Assembly (NCBI RefSeq): GCF_000208925.1
Contig: NW_001914926.1
Location: forward strand, 32,506-68,604
Length of the DNA: 36,099 bases
From: Entamoeba histolytica HM-1:IMSS
Lineage: Eukaryota; Evosea; Mastigamoebida; Endamoebidae
Reading direction: 5' to 3'
Positions 8,876-18,983 of this stretch are shown in pieces. Positions within the stretch are counted from its first letter, which is position 1. Every line of letters starts with the position of its first letter. Below the pieces are notes generated by a model, which did no database searches, was not told where the DNA came from, and saw nothing but the letters and a program-made list of their open reading frames with translations. Made by a program: the position numbers and the translations under genes.

Positions 8876-9817
8876 ATGGAAATAATTGGACAAGAACCGA
8901 GTAAAGAATTAATTAATGTAGAAACATTTGATGATTATTTAATGATGACATCATCACAAGTTCATAAGAATATATATGCATTACAAACGATTCAAACTGA
9001 ATTTAGAAAACAACGACTACATGGATTTGAAAAGATATATAATATAGAAAGGAAATTAAGAGCAAATTCAGAACCATTAAGAAAAAGAACAGTTGAATTA
9101 ATTAAAAAAATCCCATGTTTTTGGGGAAGAATTATGAATGTAGCTGATTTAAATTATAATAATTTAGGAGATGCAAATGCAATTCGATATTTAACAGAAG
9201 TTATAGTAGAAGATATGCCATTAACAATATGTTTTTTAGGAGATAATAAAACTCCAGCACTTTCTGTTCTTCATAGAGTTAGATTTATTTTTCAACCAAA
9301 TCAACTTATGAAAACTACAGAAGCAGTAAAAATTATTTCATATAAAGTTTGTGGATGGAATAATCCTGAAATGGAAATGTTAGAACCAGAAGTAGAAACT
9401 GAAACTCCTATTGTTTGGATGCCAGGAAAAGATCCACGAGTTTCTAGACCATTTAAAAAAAGAAATAGAATTGAAGGAATTGCTTCTCAACAACAAAAAG
9501 TAATTCCAAGTTTCTTTCATTTGTTTGATGATTTAAAACATGAAGAAGAAGATGGTGAATATTCTCAAGTTATTGAAAATCAAAAAGAAGAAGATAGAAG
9601 GATGCAATTTAAAATATTAATGGGATTTGTTAATGAATTTGTAGACCAAGCCATCTCCTATTTTGATGAGAGTATTCCTAATAGAGTACATTCAGAAGAT
9701 TATTTTGATGAACTCGATGGTATTGAAGAAGATACTGATGAAGAGTTTTTAGAAAGAATGGAAGAAGAAGAAATTCCAGACCATCTTCAAAATCCACCTG
9801 ATTGTAATGCTCAGTAA
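8876..9817 (+). CDS. Nucleosome assembly protein (NAP family) histone chaperone
   Basis: 313 aa, single exon. NAP-family proteins bind H2A-H2B or H3-H4, shuttle histones into the nucleus and assist nucleosome assembly. The N-terminal ~70 residues are helical and would form the long dimerisation helix. The family core follows: IPCFWGRIMNVADL (79-92, matching IPxFW of NAP/SET), LHRVRFIFQPNQLM (132-145), and IPSFFHLFDD (210-219, matching the PSFFNFF hallmark). The C-terminus is strongly acidic (DYFDELDGIEEDTDEEF ... MEEEE), as expected for a histone-binding tail. The start ATG follows an A-rich leader. It is divergent from CK2 beta, and NAP proteins are known CK2 substrates in other eukaryotes. 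Whether the shared promoter region reflects co-regulation is unknown. Confidence 0.88.
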   Translation: MEIIGQEPSKELINVETFDDYLMMTSSQVHKNIYALQTIQTEFRKQRLHGFEKIYNIERKLRANSEPLRKRTVELIKKIPCFWGRIMNVADLNYNNLGDANAIRYLTEVIVEDMPLTICFLGDNKTPALSVLHRVRFIFQPNQLMKTTEAVKIISYKVCGWNNPEMEMLEPEVETETPIVWMPGKDPRVSRPFKKRNRIEGIASQQQKVIPSFFHLFDDLKHEEEDGEYSQVIENQKEEDRRMQFKILMGFVNEFVDQAISYFDESIPNRVHSEDYFDELDGIEEDTDEEFLERMEEEEIPDHLQNPPDCNAQ

Positions 9818-10923
9818 AATTTTATGTATGTATGATTTTACATGAACTGATTGATTGTCTTTTTTGATGTCTGTTGTCTCTGTTTAAATTTTGATTTGTT
9901 AAAAAGAAGAAGACAACATTGTTTTATTTCGATTTTAATTTATTTTCTATTTATCTTTTCAAAAACTATCTTTCTTTAATTAACACATTGTACTTTCTTT
10001 CTATTTGGTTTTTCCATTCTTTTTATTCTTTTATTAATTCAAATTATCTAACCATTGTATTAATTTCTTTATAAATACTTTTTATCCTTTTTCTTTTATT
10101 TCTTTGCTTTAAATGATTTTAATTTTTTTATGAAAAAAGACTTTTATGTTTGTTTTTAAAATTCATTCTACTGTTTATTCATGTCGTTTTATTTGGAAGT
10201 TTCAAACCGATGTTAGTATAACACTTTGTTTTATAATGATGTAGTGTATTAGTATATTATGGTTGAGTCAGAATAAAATAATAGTTGTTTTTTTTTTGAT
10301 TATATTAAACTCCTTTAATTGCTTTTGTTCTTATCTTCCTGATTGATTTATTTTGTTTTTTTTTATAAAAAAAATGAAAAATTGATGGTTATGTTATATT
10401 ATTATTTTATTTACTGTGTTATGTATGTTATTGATGAATGAATTTATTTGATAAAATTAATGTAATGAACAACTATAAAATAAAGTAAAATGAATAATAT
10501 ATGAAGAGTTTGATGATTTGTTCAATTCAATATTTTATTTTTTAGACTTTAAGAAATATTATTATTAATTAAATGAATATACCAGGGATATTAACAATAT
10601 GTACATTCAATAGTGGTTAATGAAAGTCATAAGAACGAAATAAAAAATGAATTTAGAAGGACAAGAAAATGTAAGAGAAATAAAGATAAGATAAGTAAGA
10701 AAATGAACTTAGAAAGATATGAAAAAATAATAGAGAAAATAGAAATAGAATAAACAAAGAATTTAAATAATAAAAGAATAAACGATAAACTAGAATAAGA
10801 ATAATGAAGAGATTAAGAGGTACAATAAAGTTAATAAAGAAAGGAAATCAAAATAGTTTGGAAATAAAAGATTAAAAAGAGAGATAGGTAAAGAGAGAAT
10901 AAAAGAGATAAAAAGAAAAAAGT
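9818..10923. other. Intergenic 1.1 kb, no gene seen
   Basis: Lies between convergent NAP and TLDc genes. The first ~720 bases are T-rich on the plus strand. From about 10620 to 10920 the plus strand becomes strikingly purine-rich and T-poor (aagaacgaaat, gagaaataaagataag) without an open frame. I see no RNA gene or recognisable repeat family. Confidence 0.5.
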
Positions 10924-11949
10924 TTAATTCATTTCAATAACAATGATTCTTTTTGGAATAAAATGTTCAGGATGTTGTTTCCCACATAGAGCATTTGATA
11001 AAGAATTATAGTCATAAGAATGTTGATGACAATAGGAAATTGCTTTATTACTTTCTTTATAAACTCCAATATCATAGCCAGATTCATTGTCTTTTCCAAA
11101 ACCAAATAGCCAATCACTTGATTGGTTGCATAAATAAAATGCATCTTGTGGTTCTTTAATATCAAATTTCATCATTCCTCTTTTTCTTCCTTTTGACTCC
11201 AAAGAAAATACAAATGCATTTGGATCATTTATCCAATACCCAGTACCATTAATATAAGAATTAATATATCCACCAAATCTATTTCCTTCTGTATCTGTTA
11301 TTATAATCATTAAGTGTTCTCTATACATTATATTTTTATCAAACACAGAAGTGTCTTTATCCCATTCATCTGTTTTAGAATCAAAAACAACATTTCCTGC
11401 TTTTTTTCTACTCCACATTTCAATTTGGGTCATTTGGTGGGACGGAAGAAAATTTTCTTCTACTCTTCTACTTTCCCATTCTTTTGCTTTTCTATCTAAT
11501 TCTCCTTGATATCTATATTTTCTATGTGGATTTTCATTTATTAATTTATCAATTCTTTTTACTTCTGTTTCCATAACTTTTGAAATAATTTTGTCTACAT
11601 GTTCTGAAAGTATTTGTCCATCATTAAATCTAATTTCTTCAAGTCTATGATAAATATTTATCATTGTTCTTAACATTGAAATTACATCTTTTATTTGATC
11701 TCTAATAGTTTCATTTTTTCTTACTATTTCTTCTTTTCTATTATAAACACCTTCTATTCTTGAAATTCTATCTGAAATACTTTCATTTGCAATATCATTA
11801 ATTACTTCTTCTTTTAATCCTTTGGGACTTATTTCATTATACTCTTTTTCACTCTTTATAATCTCTTCTTTCTGAACTTTCACCATATTAAATACATTAT
11901 CCAGCTCTTTTAATATTGTAACTCGTTCATCTTGTTTAGTTGTCATCAT
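10924..11949 (-). CDS. TLDc-domain protein with N-terminal coiled coil
   Basis: 341 aa from the first ATG at 11949 (the frame is open further upstream but lacks an ATG). Residues ~5-130 are charged and helical (ILKELDNVFNMVKVQKEEIIKSEKEYNE, RKEEIVRKNETIRDQIKDVI), a probable coiled coil. The C-terminal half is a TLDc domain: VVFDSKTDEW, FGGYINSYIN, NAFVFSLES, DAFYLCNQSSDWLFGFGKD, GYDIGVYKES and a closing RIIVIEMN. In animals TLDc proteins (OXR1, TBC1D24) protect against oxidative stress and bind the V-ATPase. In Entamoeba this coiled-coil plus TLDc layout forms a family of unknown role. The pseudogene at 22200-23020 is clearly homologous (for example LFGFG versus LFTFGFG, and CHQHSYDYNSL versus YHQHMYQYNDYSL). 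Confidence 0.85.
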   Translation of the reverse strand: MMTTKQDERVTILKELDNVFNMVKVQKEEIIKSEKEYNEISPKGLKEEVINDIANESISDRISRIEGVYNRKEEIVRKNETIRDQIKDVISMLRTMINIYHRLEEIRFNDGQILSEHVDKIISKVMETEVKRIDKLINENPHRKYRYQGELDRKAKEWESRRVEENFLPSHQMTQIEMWSRKKAGNVVFDSKTDEWDKDTSVFDKNIMYREHLMIIITDTEGNRFGGYINSYINGTGYWINDPNAFVFSLESKGRKRGMMKFDIKEPQDAFYLCNQSSDWLFGFGKDNESGYDIGVYKESNKAISYCHQHSYDYNSLSNALCGKQHPEHFIPKRIIVIEMN

Positions 11950-14900
11950 TCCTTTATTTTTATTCTTCTTTTTCAATTTAAGTTCTCTTTATCCCTTCCC
12001 TTTTTATTTCTTCCTTTTCTCATATTTAAACACTGCCAAATTCAATTTTCTTTATTATTTTCTTTGTATCTATTATTTCAATGACACCAAACAAAATAAT
12101 CAATTCACACTCATTCAATCTATTTCTTTCTTTTTATCAAAAAACAAATTTATCCAAAAAAAAAAACAATTTAATTTACTAATCAAACGTTTTGTACAAA
12201 AATGTTTATTATTGATTTTCCAAAAAATATGGATTGGATAAATTAAAATTAATTAACTTATTTTACTTTTAACTTACACCCTATTGGTTGGTGTTTTGTT
12301 TCCAGTTTGTTTAGGTTATTATTTGGTTTTGTATATTTCTTTTTATTTATTTGTTTTTTATCTGTTTATTCTGCTACTTATTCATTAATGTTAATTAAAT
12401 TTTGATATCAAAATCTTTGTTGTTTGGTTCAATTTTTTAGTGTCTTTTTGGAATTAAATAAATGTTATTGAAAAGAACTAATTCAAAGTGATTTTTTTAA
12501 AGAATAGTAGTTTGAAAGATATTCGTTCAGAAATAATTAATATTATATTGATTCTATTTGTTTGATTTGCTTCATTTATTTCTTACTCTTTTTATTACTT
12601 CATGAATAATGTTAATAATTTTTAGTAGTATCATCAATTGATTGTTGAATGTGGTAAAGTGTTTCTATTACTTCTTTAAACATTTGATTATTCTTGTTTA
12701 TTAACTCTTCCATTTTAATATAATTTGATGAACATAAGTTCAAAATACAAATGTTTAAATAGTTAAAAACAACATCATTAACACATCAATTCAATTAGTA
12801 TTTTATTACTCTGTCAAACATCATTCATTTTTACAATAACAATAATCATATAATAATAACAAATTAAAAAGAATATGAATAAGAAAGAAGAACAAAATAT
12901 CTTATCAGAAATAATGATAAAAGTACAATACAGATAGAAAAGAGTAAGAAAGAAATAAAGAATGTATAAAAATAACAAACTTCTTCTAATCAACTAATGA
13001 AAATGAGAAAGAAATGATAATGAATAAGTAATAAAGGTAAAATCAGAGAATAATAAAATATAAATGACAAAGAAAAAAGAGATGTTTAAGAAATGTTATG
13101 AAATGAATGAGAATAATGAGATAAAATGAAGAGATAAATGAAGATATAAATTAAAATAAACACTAAATAATAAAAATAAGAAGAAAAAGAGAATTAATAC
13201 ACAACAGAAACAATGCAAAACAAACAATATGATAAAAACAAATAAGAATAAAAGAGATAGAAACAAGAATGTTGGTAACAACAATGAATATAAAATGAAA
13301 AATACAGAAAATGAAATAAGAAGAAAGAAATATAAAGATACAAGAAATAATAAACAAAGAAACATAAATGAAATATAATAAAACAAAGAAACAGAATACT
13401 AAAAATGAATGACTGTATGTTATTGATAAAGAAAATATATTTATTTGAAAACGATTAAAGATAAAATAAAATATGATAAAATAAACTCAATAATTTCACT
13501 GAAAAGATGGAAATTTATAAGGCATTTAATTAAATAAAGAATAAAAATGAAATGAATAACATCAAATAATTCATTAATTAATGAATAACAACATGAAACA
13601 TTTCATAGAATTATTTAATAATAAAGACACACTCATCTTAAGAAAATAATGTCAATAGAGAATAATTTTATCAATGCTTCATTAATTACTTTTTATTATT
13701 CTCTTTATACTATCATTCCTATAATTCTTAACTCATTAAGACTTTCCATTCTTAATTTTGATAAAAATAAATTAACTTTTTTAATAAAACATCAATGATA
13801 CATTAAATCGATGTTAATGAAATAAAACACAATTTGTTGTACTAATTACATTGTATTTTTATATATTGCTATTTTATTATCATATTATTTAATGTTTATT
13901 CATTTTATATTTAATTTCTATATATTAGCTAATTTTGATTGTAATATTTATTGAATTAGTAACAATAAACACATCAAATGTTCTTATTTTTATTATCACA
14001 TTGTTTTAAACACAAGTTAATTTAATTGATAGTATTAAACAACTATTCTTATACAAATTTTATGAATAAATAACTGTCATTGTTGTTTGTACTACTACTC
14101 TCTGTTGTATAAATATTCATTAACGTTAATGAATAAATACAATATGATGGTGTTATGTACTCAATCAAACACCGTGTAAATATAGTATAAATTAGTAACC
14201 TATTTATTTAAACTTAATGCATTCTGCTCATAGTAATGGCAAATGATCAATAAAAGCAAACAAGTCGTATTGAATATAATTATTTATTATCTCATTATTA
14301 ATTTGGTACATCAACAATAACATAATGAAATGCAATATTTAAATATATTGAAATAACTTTATGTAGTTGATACTTGATTGTTGGATGAAAATTCATAAAA
14401 GATAGAACTTGTAACACAACCCTTCCATTTAATGAAAACATTTGAAGATAGAATTTGTGAATGAAAGTCTTTTATCAATTGCATTTTTGTTAAATAGCTA
14501 TTATTCTATTACTTTATTTGATAACAACCCAACAATCCATTTGTTTCATCTTTCTAAAAGAAGCATGTTATTGTAACGATTAATCAGAGTGTTGTTTCAT
14601 TACCAAACAAGAATGTAGAACATTTGTGCTATAACTATATATCTATACTATCTAATGTGTTTATGTTATTAATCCAAAAAAACAATCAAAATTGTTATTC
14701 TTCCTTTTTCAATCTTTATTATTCCCTATTCAAAAATGAAAATCAACCTTCTAGTCATAGTTTCTAATATCCACTATCATGTTGAATATTTCATTTTATT
14801 TTCTCTGTGAATTTATTTAGTGGTTGGATTGTGTTTTGTTGGAAACACCCATTCCTTTCACTTCATACAATATGACAGAAATAATAGAAGAAAATTTCAT

Positions 14901-15421
14901 TTAATCACTTTAATAATCACAACCTTATTCAATATACCAAACACAATTTCCAAGACATTTACTAATGAAAATGAAACATTTTTATGAATGTATTTAGAAG
15001 AGACTGTGATGGAGAAATACGTGATGTAATTTCAATTGATTCATTTCATAATAGTACCATTTCACTGAAAAATAACGAAGAGTGTTAATACCTTTGTTAG
15101 GTAGTGATTAAATTGCTTCATTCACACGTTATTCTAGTTTCACTTTTGAGTTATGAAGTGGTACATCATCAACTCTTTTATTTATTGTTTGTCTCTATAA
15201 CACATAGTTGAGTGATTTATCCCATGTTATTCTTTCCTCGTTTACAAAAGTTATACAATTATCATGACTATATTAATTCATACTCTTATGTAGACAAAGT
15301 AATAACACTCTCAAGATTGTGTTGAAATCCATTAAATGAGAAGGTTAGTAAATGAGTGGAATAAATGTTTAACAATTACCAAACAAACAACACAATAAAG
15401 AAGGAATAAAGTTCTAATAAA
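11950..15421. other. Long gene-poor region (3.5 kb)
   Basis: No convincing gene. 11977-12150 is C/T-rich on the plus strand (the purine-rich 5' side of the TLDc gene). 12840-13400 is a strongly purine-rich, T-poor plus strand whose reverse reads as hydrophobic pseudo-ORFs that I do not accept. 13400-14800 is A/T-rich without frames. 14830-15330 has a slightly higher G/C content and a 34-codon frame at 14984-15088. A 33-codon ATG frame lies at 12612-12713 (-). Neither short frame has a recognisable family. The region may contain decayed genes, but I cannot name them. Confidence 0.45.
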
Positions 15422-16942
15422 ATGAAAAGAAAAAACTGGAAAAAGAAGAAGAAAAGGATGAGTCAAATCAATCTCATCAGAACAAAACCAAAAGAACAGA
15501 GTCGATGTACTTGCAGCAATCCATTATATAGTTTTAGTGTCTGTGCACAATGTAAAAAAGTTATTTACAGGAAAGACAAAGAGTCCGAAACAAGAAGAAG
15601 AACTGTAGTTCTATCAATTGAAATAACGCGACTTTTAAATGAGTTTCAAAACATTATTGAATGGTATGATGGAAGTAAACCAGAAGAATTTATACCCATT
15701 CGAGATGAATTTATTGAAAGAGTTAATGGAGTAGTGAAAGAAGCATTTGAAAAAGAAAATAAAGAAATAGAAAGAAGAGAGAAAGAAAAGAAAATAAACA
15801 AGAAACGAGAGCAAATAATAGAAGAAATTATTAAAACAGAGAATGACTATTATCAAGACATTGAATTAATAGAGAAATATTATATGCCAACATTAAAAAA
15901 ATATATGAAAGAAGATGGAAAGAAACTAGAAGAAAAATTAAAAGAAATAGAAGAAGTATCATTAGAATTTAATAATATACTGAAAAACAGAAAGAATATT
16001 ATTGAAGAAATCTATCAAAGAATTGAGAAACTAAATGTTTATGAAGAATATTTTATCCTTTATCATAAGAATGTCAAAACATTTGAAAGTATTAGAAAGA
16101 ATGAAGAATTTGAAAGTATTAGAAATAAAAACAAAGAACTTAGACAACTTGATATAATGGATTTTCTTGTTAAACCAATTCAAAGAATAACAAAATATCC
16201 ATTATTTATTAGAGAAATTAAACCATTATTAGTTTCTATTGATACCATTGAATTAGGAAGTAAAATAGAAAATAAAATTCAAGAAGTTATGAAGAAACAA
16301 AATGAAAACCAAAGAAAATATCTTTCAGATGAAATGATTAAAGAAATTGAACCACGACTAAGTTGGAAGGAACTTGGAAAAAATTATAGTTTAAGTAAAA
16401 GTAATGTATGTTTATTATTAATTAATGAAGATTTAATCATTACAGAAACCATTAAAACTACAAATGAAATTACTGACAAAAAAGAAGAATTTAATTGTAT
16501 GTTAACATTCACTGATTTTTTATTATTTGGAAGAACAAAACTATTAGGAAAAATTAAAATTAGTAAATACATTGAATTAGCAAATTGTACTCTCGATACT
16601 ACAACTTGTAAAATTAATGAAGTTATTTTGTTCTATCGTACTATTAGTTATACAATTCAATTCTCAGACGTTTCGGAAAAAGCTATTTGGGTCACCAAAT
16701 TTAATGAAGTTCCACACAACCAATTAACAAAGATGCCTTTGTGTTGTGATGGAGAATCTGACGACAAACCAAACAATGACAAAATAAATACAACCTCATC
16801 TAATGACATCTTTAATATTCTTAACACGTTCCAACCAGTTTCACAACCACCCCCTCCAATACAGAAAACAGAACAAACCAACCAATTAAATAATGGAACA
16901 AACACTCCACCACTTGAACAATCAGAAGAATCAATCTTGTAA
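15422..16942 (+). CDS. RhoGEF, DH-PH domain protein
   Basis: 506 aa, single exon. DH-PH proteins load GTP on Rho/Rac GTPases and steer the actin cytoskeleton. The DH domain spans ~130-300: CR1 is IIEEIIKTENDYYQDIELI (133-150) and CR3 is the diagnostic LDIMDFLVKPIQRITKYP (243-260). A PH domain follows at ~315-430 (LSWKELGKNYSLS..., LTFTDFLLFGRTKLLGKIK, closing helix SEKAIWVTKFNEV with the conserved Trp). The tail is low complexity with PPPP (a possible SH3/WW ligand) and Asn/Gln/Thr runs. Near the N-terminus a C-x-C-x9-C-x2-C cluster (C29, C31, C41, C44) could bind zinc. The annotated ATG begins a Lys-rich stretch (MKRKNWKKKKKR); Met13 (MSQINL, 15458) is an equally plausible start. TTGATTAATTTT just after the stop fits the Entamoeba UAAUU polyadenylation signal. 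Confidence 0.9.
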   Translation: MKRKNWKKKKKRMSQINLIRTKPKEQSRCTCSNPLYSFSVCAQCKKVIYRKDKESETRRRTVVLSIEITRLLNEFQNIIEWYDGSKPEEFIPIRDEFIERVNGVVKEAFEKENKEIERREKEKKINKKREQIIEEIIKTENDYYQDIELIEKYYMPTLKKYMKEDGKKLEEKLKEIEEVSLEFNNILKNRKNIIEEIYQRIEKLNVYEEYFILYHKNVKTFESIRKNEEFESIRNKNKELRQLDIMDFLVKPIQRITKYPLFIREIKPLLVSIDTIELGSKIENKIQEVMKKQNENQRKYLSDEMIKEIEPRLSWKELGKNYSLSKSNVCLLLINEDLIITETIKTTNEITDKKEEFNCMLTFTDFLLFGRTKLLGKIKISKYIELANCTLDTTTCKINEVILFYRTISYTIQFSDVSEKAIWVTKFNEVPHNQLTKMPLCCDGESDDKPNNDKINTTSSNDIFNILNTFQPVSQPPPPIQKTEQTNQLNNGTNTPPLEQSEESIL

Positions 16943-17033
16943 ATTGATTAATTTTTTTCATAAATTTAACATTAAATAACAACTTACAAAAACTAAAAAG
17001 TAAAACATAAAAACAAAAATTAATAAAAAGAAG

Positions 17034-17672
17034 ATGGAAGAAAAAGACATCATCATAGTTTGTTGTGGTTCATATAATCCAATTCACTACATTCACTTAT
17101 TGTTATTTGAACTAACAAAAAACTATTTCAAAGAACATGGAAGAAATGTTGTGAAAGGAATTATTTCTCCTGCTAATGACTTATATTGGAAAAAAGGACT
17201 TCTTTCATCAAAACATCGTGTTGCAATGTGTCAAGAAGCAGTAAAAACATCTGATTGGATCATTGTTGATGATTGGGAGAGCAAACAAAAAGAATATGTA
17301 CGAACATATAATGTATTAAAACATGAAAGAGAGGTGTATGGGAATGAATATGACATTTATTTTATTGGAGCAGATGATTTAATTCCAAACATGATGAATA
17401 AAAATTGTTGGGACCAAGTCTTACTAGAAAAAATCGTTAATGAGTTTGGTATTGTTTTCTTTAAACGAACCAACCCTAATTGTTCTGAACAAATCAAAAG
17501 CTATCCATTATTTGCTCGTCACTTAAATCATATTTTTATAATAGATTCATTTCAATCACAACACAGTTCAACATTAGTTCGTCAATTAGTAAAATCAAGA
17601 ATGAGTATTAAATATTTAGTACCTGACGAAGTTATTTATTATATCACACAACATCAACTTTATCTTGAATAA
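17034..17672 (+). CDS. NMNAT: Nicotinamide/nicotinate mononucleotide adenylyltransferase
   Basis: 212 aa, single exon. It joins NMN or NaMN with ATP to make NAD or deamido-NAD, the last common step of NAD synthesis. The nucleotidyltransferase motifs are clear: CGSYNPIHYIHLLLFELTKN (11-30) corresponds to the eukaryotic CGSFNPITNMHLRLFEL with the H-x-x-H pair (H18, H21), and SSTLVR (178-183) corresponds to the ISSTKIR ATP-binding motif. Between them lie SPANDLYWKKGLLSSKHRVAMCQEA (45-69, matching SPVxDxYxKKGLxxxxHRxxM of NMNATs), DDWE (75-78 region) and FIGADDL. The sequence fits the eukaryotic subfamily and not bacterial NadD. It has no targeting signal, so it is probably cytosolic or nuclear. 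It sits 91 bp downstream of the RhoGEF stop, same strand, with an A-rich leader. Confidence 0.93.
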   Translation: MEEKDIIIVCCGSYNPIHYIHLLLFELTKNYFKEHGRNVVKGIISPANDLYWKKGLLSSKHRVAMCQEAVKTSDWIIVDDWESKQKEYVRTYNVLKHEREVYGNEYDIYFIGADDLIPNMMNKNCWDQVLLEKIVNEFGIVFFKRTNPNCSEQIKSYPLFARHLNHIFIIDSFQSQHSSTLVRQLVKSRMSIKYLVPDEVIYYITQHQLYLE

Positions 17673-17964
17673 TTATTTTAACTAACAAGTAAAAAAAAAC
17701 AAACCAGAAAAAAAATGAATAAAATATAATTTATTATAATCTCATTTCGTTTTTGTTTTTGAAAAGAAAAGATATTAATTATTTAAAACAAGAAACAAAA
17801 ATAATAAAAAGTTAAAATAAATAATAAATGGATATTTTTGAGTAGTAATCTATTATTACTTTATTAATAAATTCTTCTATTATGTGATAATTTTGGTAAA
17901 AATAACATTAAAAAAACTGAACGTATAGAAGTATAATAACAATACATGTTTTAGTGTTTTTCTT

Positions 17965-18786
17965 CTATTGCTTTATTGTGTTGGCATAGAAATCAAATTC
18001 TGAGTAAGCAACTTCTCCTATCTTTAAGTCATAATCATATTCTATTTCAGAACTACTTTCTTGGATAGTTTCAGGTTGATAAATTTGTTGTTGTTGAGGA
18101 TCAAGAGCTGTACCTTGAAACTTTTCATCAAATTCATGGAATGAAATAAAATGAGCATCTTCAAAGTTAGATTCTTTTGTACAATCTTTATTACCAATAA
18201 AGATTGTAGTAATTTTATTACCATTTTTAAAAAGATTAGAAAGTAATTTATGTACTTTCATTCCAACATTTTGTTCAACAGTTTCTCTTTTTTCAGAAAC
18301 AAACTTATTTAATGTGGAGTCAAAAAATGGAAGAGAAGAAAGTCTTTTACTTGTTAATTTTTCAGTTCCAATAGCAGATTTAGTGCATTCTACCCTAACT
18401 TTAGGATCAACCAAATTTTTTCTTTTAAACATTTCATTAAAGAGATGCATTAAGATTAGTTGATTATTTCTCATTTTTGCACTTGTTTTAATGTTATCAA
18501 ATTTATTTTCTTTTAGGTCTTCAATCATCATTCCATTCTTATCAAAATCTAATTTACCGTTAGTAACTAAATAATTTATTCCTTCGTCAAATATTGTTCT
18601 TCCATTTTCGTCAAGAATTTTTTTTATTGGGAAGTATGCTAACATTCTTTGGGATGAACGTTTAGATTTTGTAATAAGAAATTGCCAATGGAATGATTTA
18701 ATTGAAGTATAAATACATGCTCCTAAATATTGGTATAGACTATTTGTTGCATTTCTCCTTGTAAGGGCTTGTTTGGTGGCTTTCAT
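17965..18786 (-). CDS. Hypothetical protein with acidic C-terminus
   Basis: 273 aa, ATG at 18786. I do not recognise a family. The N-terminus is basic (MKATKQALTRRNATNS), followed by a region with aromatic residues (SIKSFHWQFLITKSKRSSQRMLAYFPIKKIL) that could be a compact DNA-binding or structural domain. The middle is Lys-rich, with a helix NQLILMHLFNEMFKRKNLVDP and a segment MKVHKLLSNLFKNGNKITTIFIGN. The last ~60 residues are Gln/Glu/Ser/Asp-rich (DPQQQQIYQPETIQESSSEIEYDYD), resembling an acidic activation-like tail. No transmembrane segment or signal peptide is seen. It lies in the same orientation as two downstream-coordinate genes, with about 200 bp spacing, so each probably has its own promoter. 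Confidence 0.75.
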   Translation of the reverse strand: MKATKQALTRRNATNSLYQYLGACIYTSIKSFHWQFLITKSKRSSQRMLAYFPIKKILDENGRTIFDEGINYLVTNGKLDFDKNGMMIEDLKENKFDNIKTSAKMRNNQLILMHLFNEMFKRKNLVDPKVRVECTKSAIGTEKLTSKRLSSLPFFDSTLNKFVSEKRETVEQNVGMKVHKLLSNLFKNGNKITTIFIGNKDCTKESNFEDAHFISFHEFDEKFQGTALDPQQQQIYQPETIQESSSEIEYDYDLKIGEVAYSEFDFYANTIKQ

Positions 18787-18983
18787 CTAAATTTAAATTT
18801 AGTTGCAAGTTATTTTTCCTCTTTTTTTAAGACTTTTTAATTATTTTAAGTAATAATATAATTATAAATAATAATATCAATTTGAATATCATTAAATAAG
18901 TCATTCATTTAAATTTTTATAGTTTTTTTATAATAAAATTATTAATAATTTAAAACTTTACTGTTCAATTCAACTAACACTAT

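Noticed and set aside
12612..12713. 33-codon minus-strand ATG frame (MEELINKNNQMFKEVIETLY...)
   Set aside because: Protein-like but very short, with no splice partner found and no family. Kept only as a note in the gene-poor region.
13096..13386. Hydrophobic minus-strand frames that look like a multi-pass membrane protein
   Set aside because: They are the reverse of a purine-rich, T-poor stretch. Composition is almost only Phe, Leu, Ile, Ser, Val and Cys with no organised helices or loops, and two overlapping frames look alike, as expected of an artefact.
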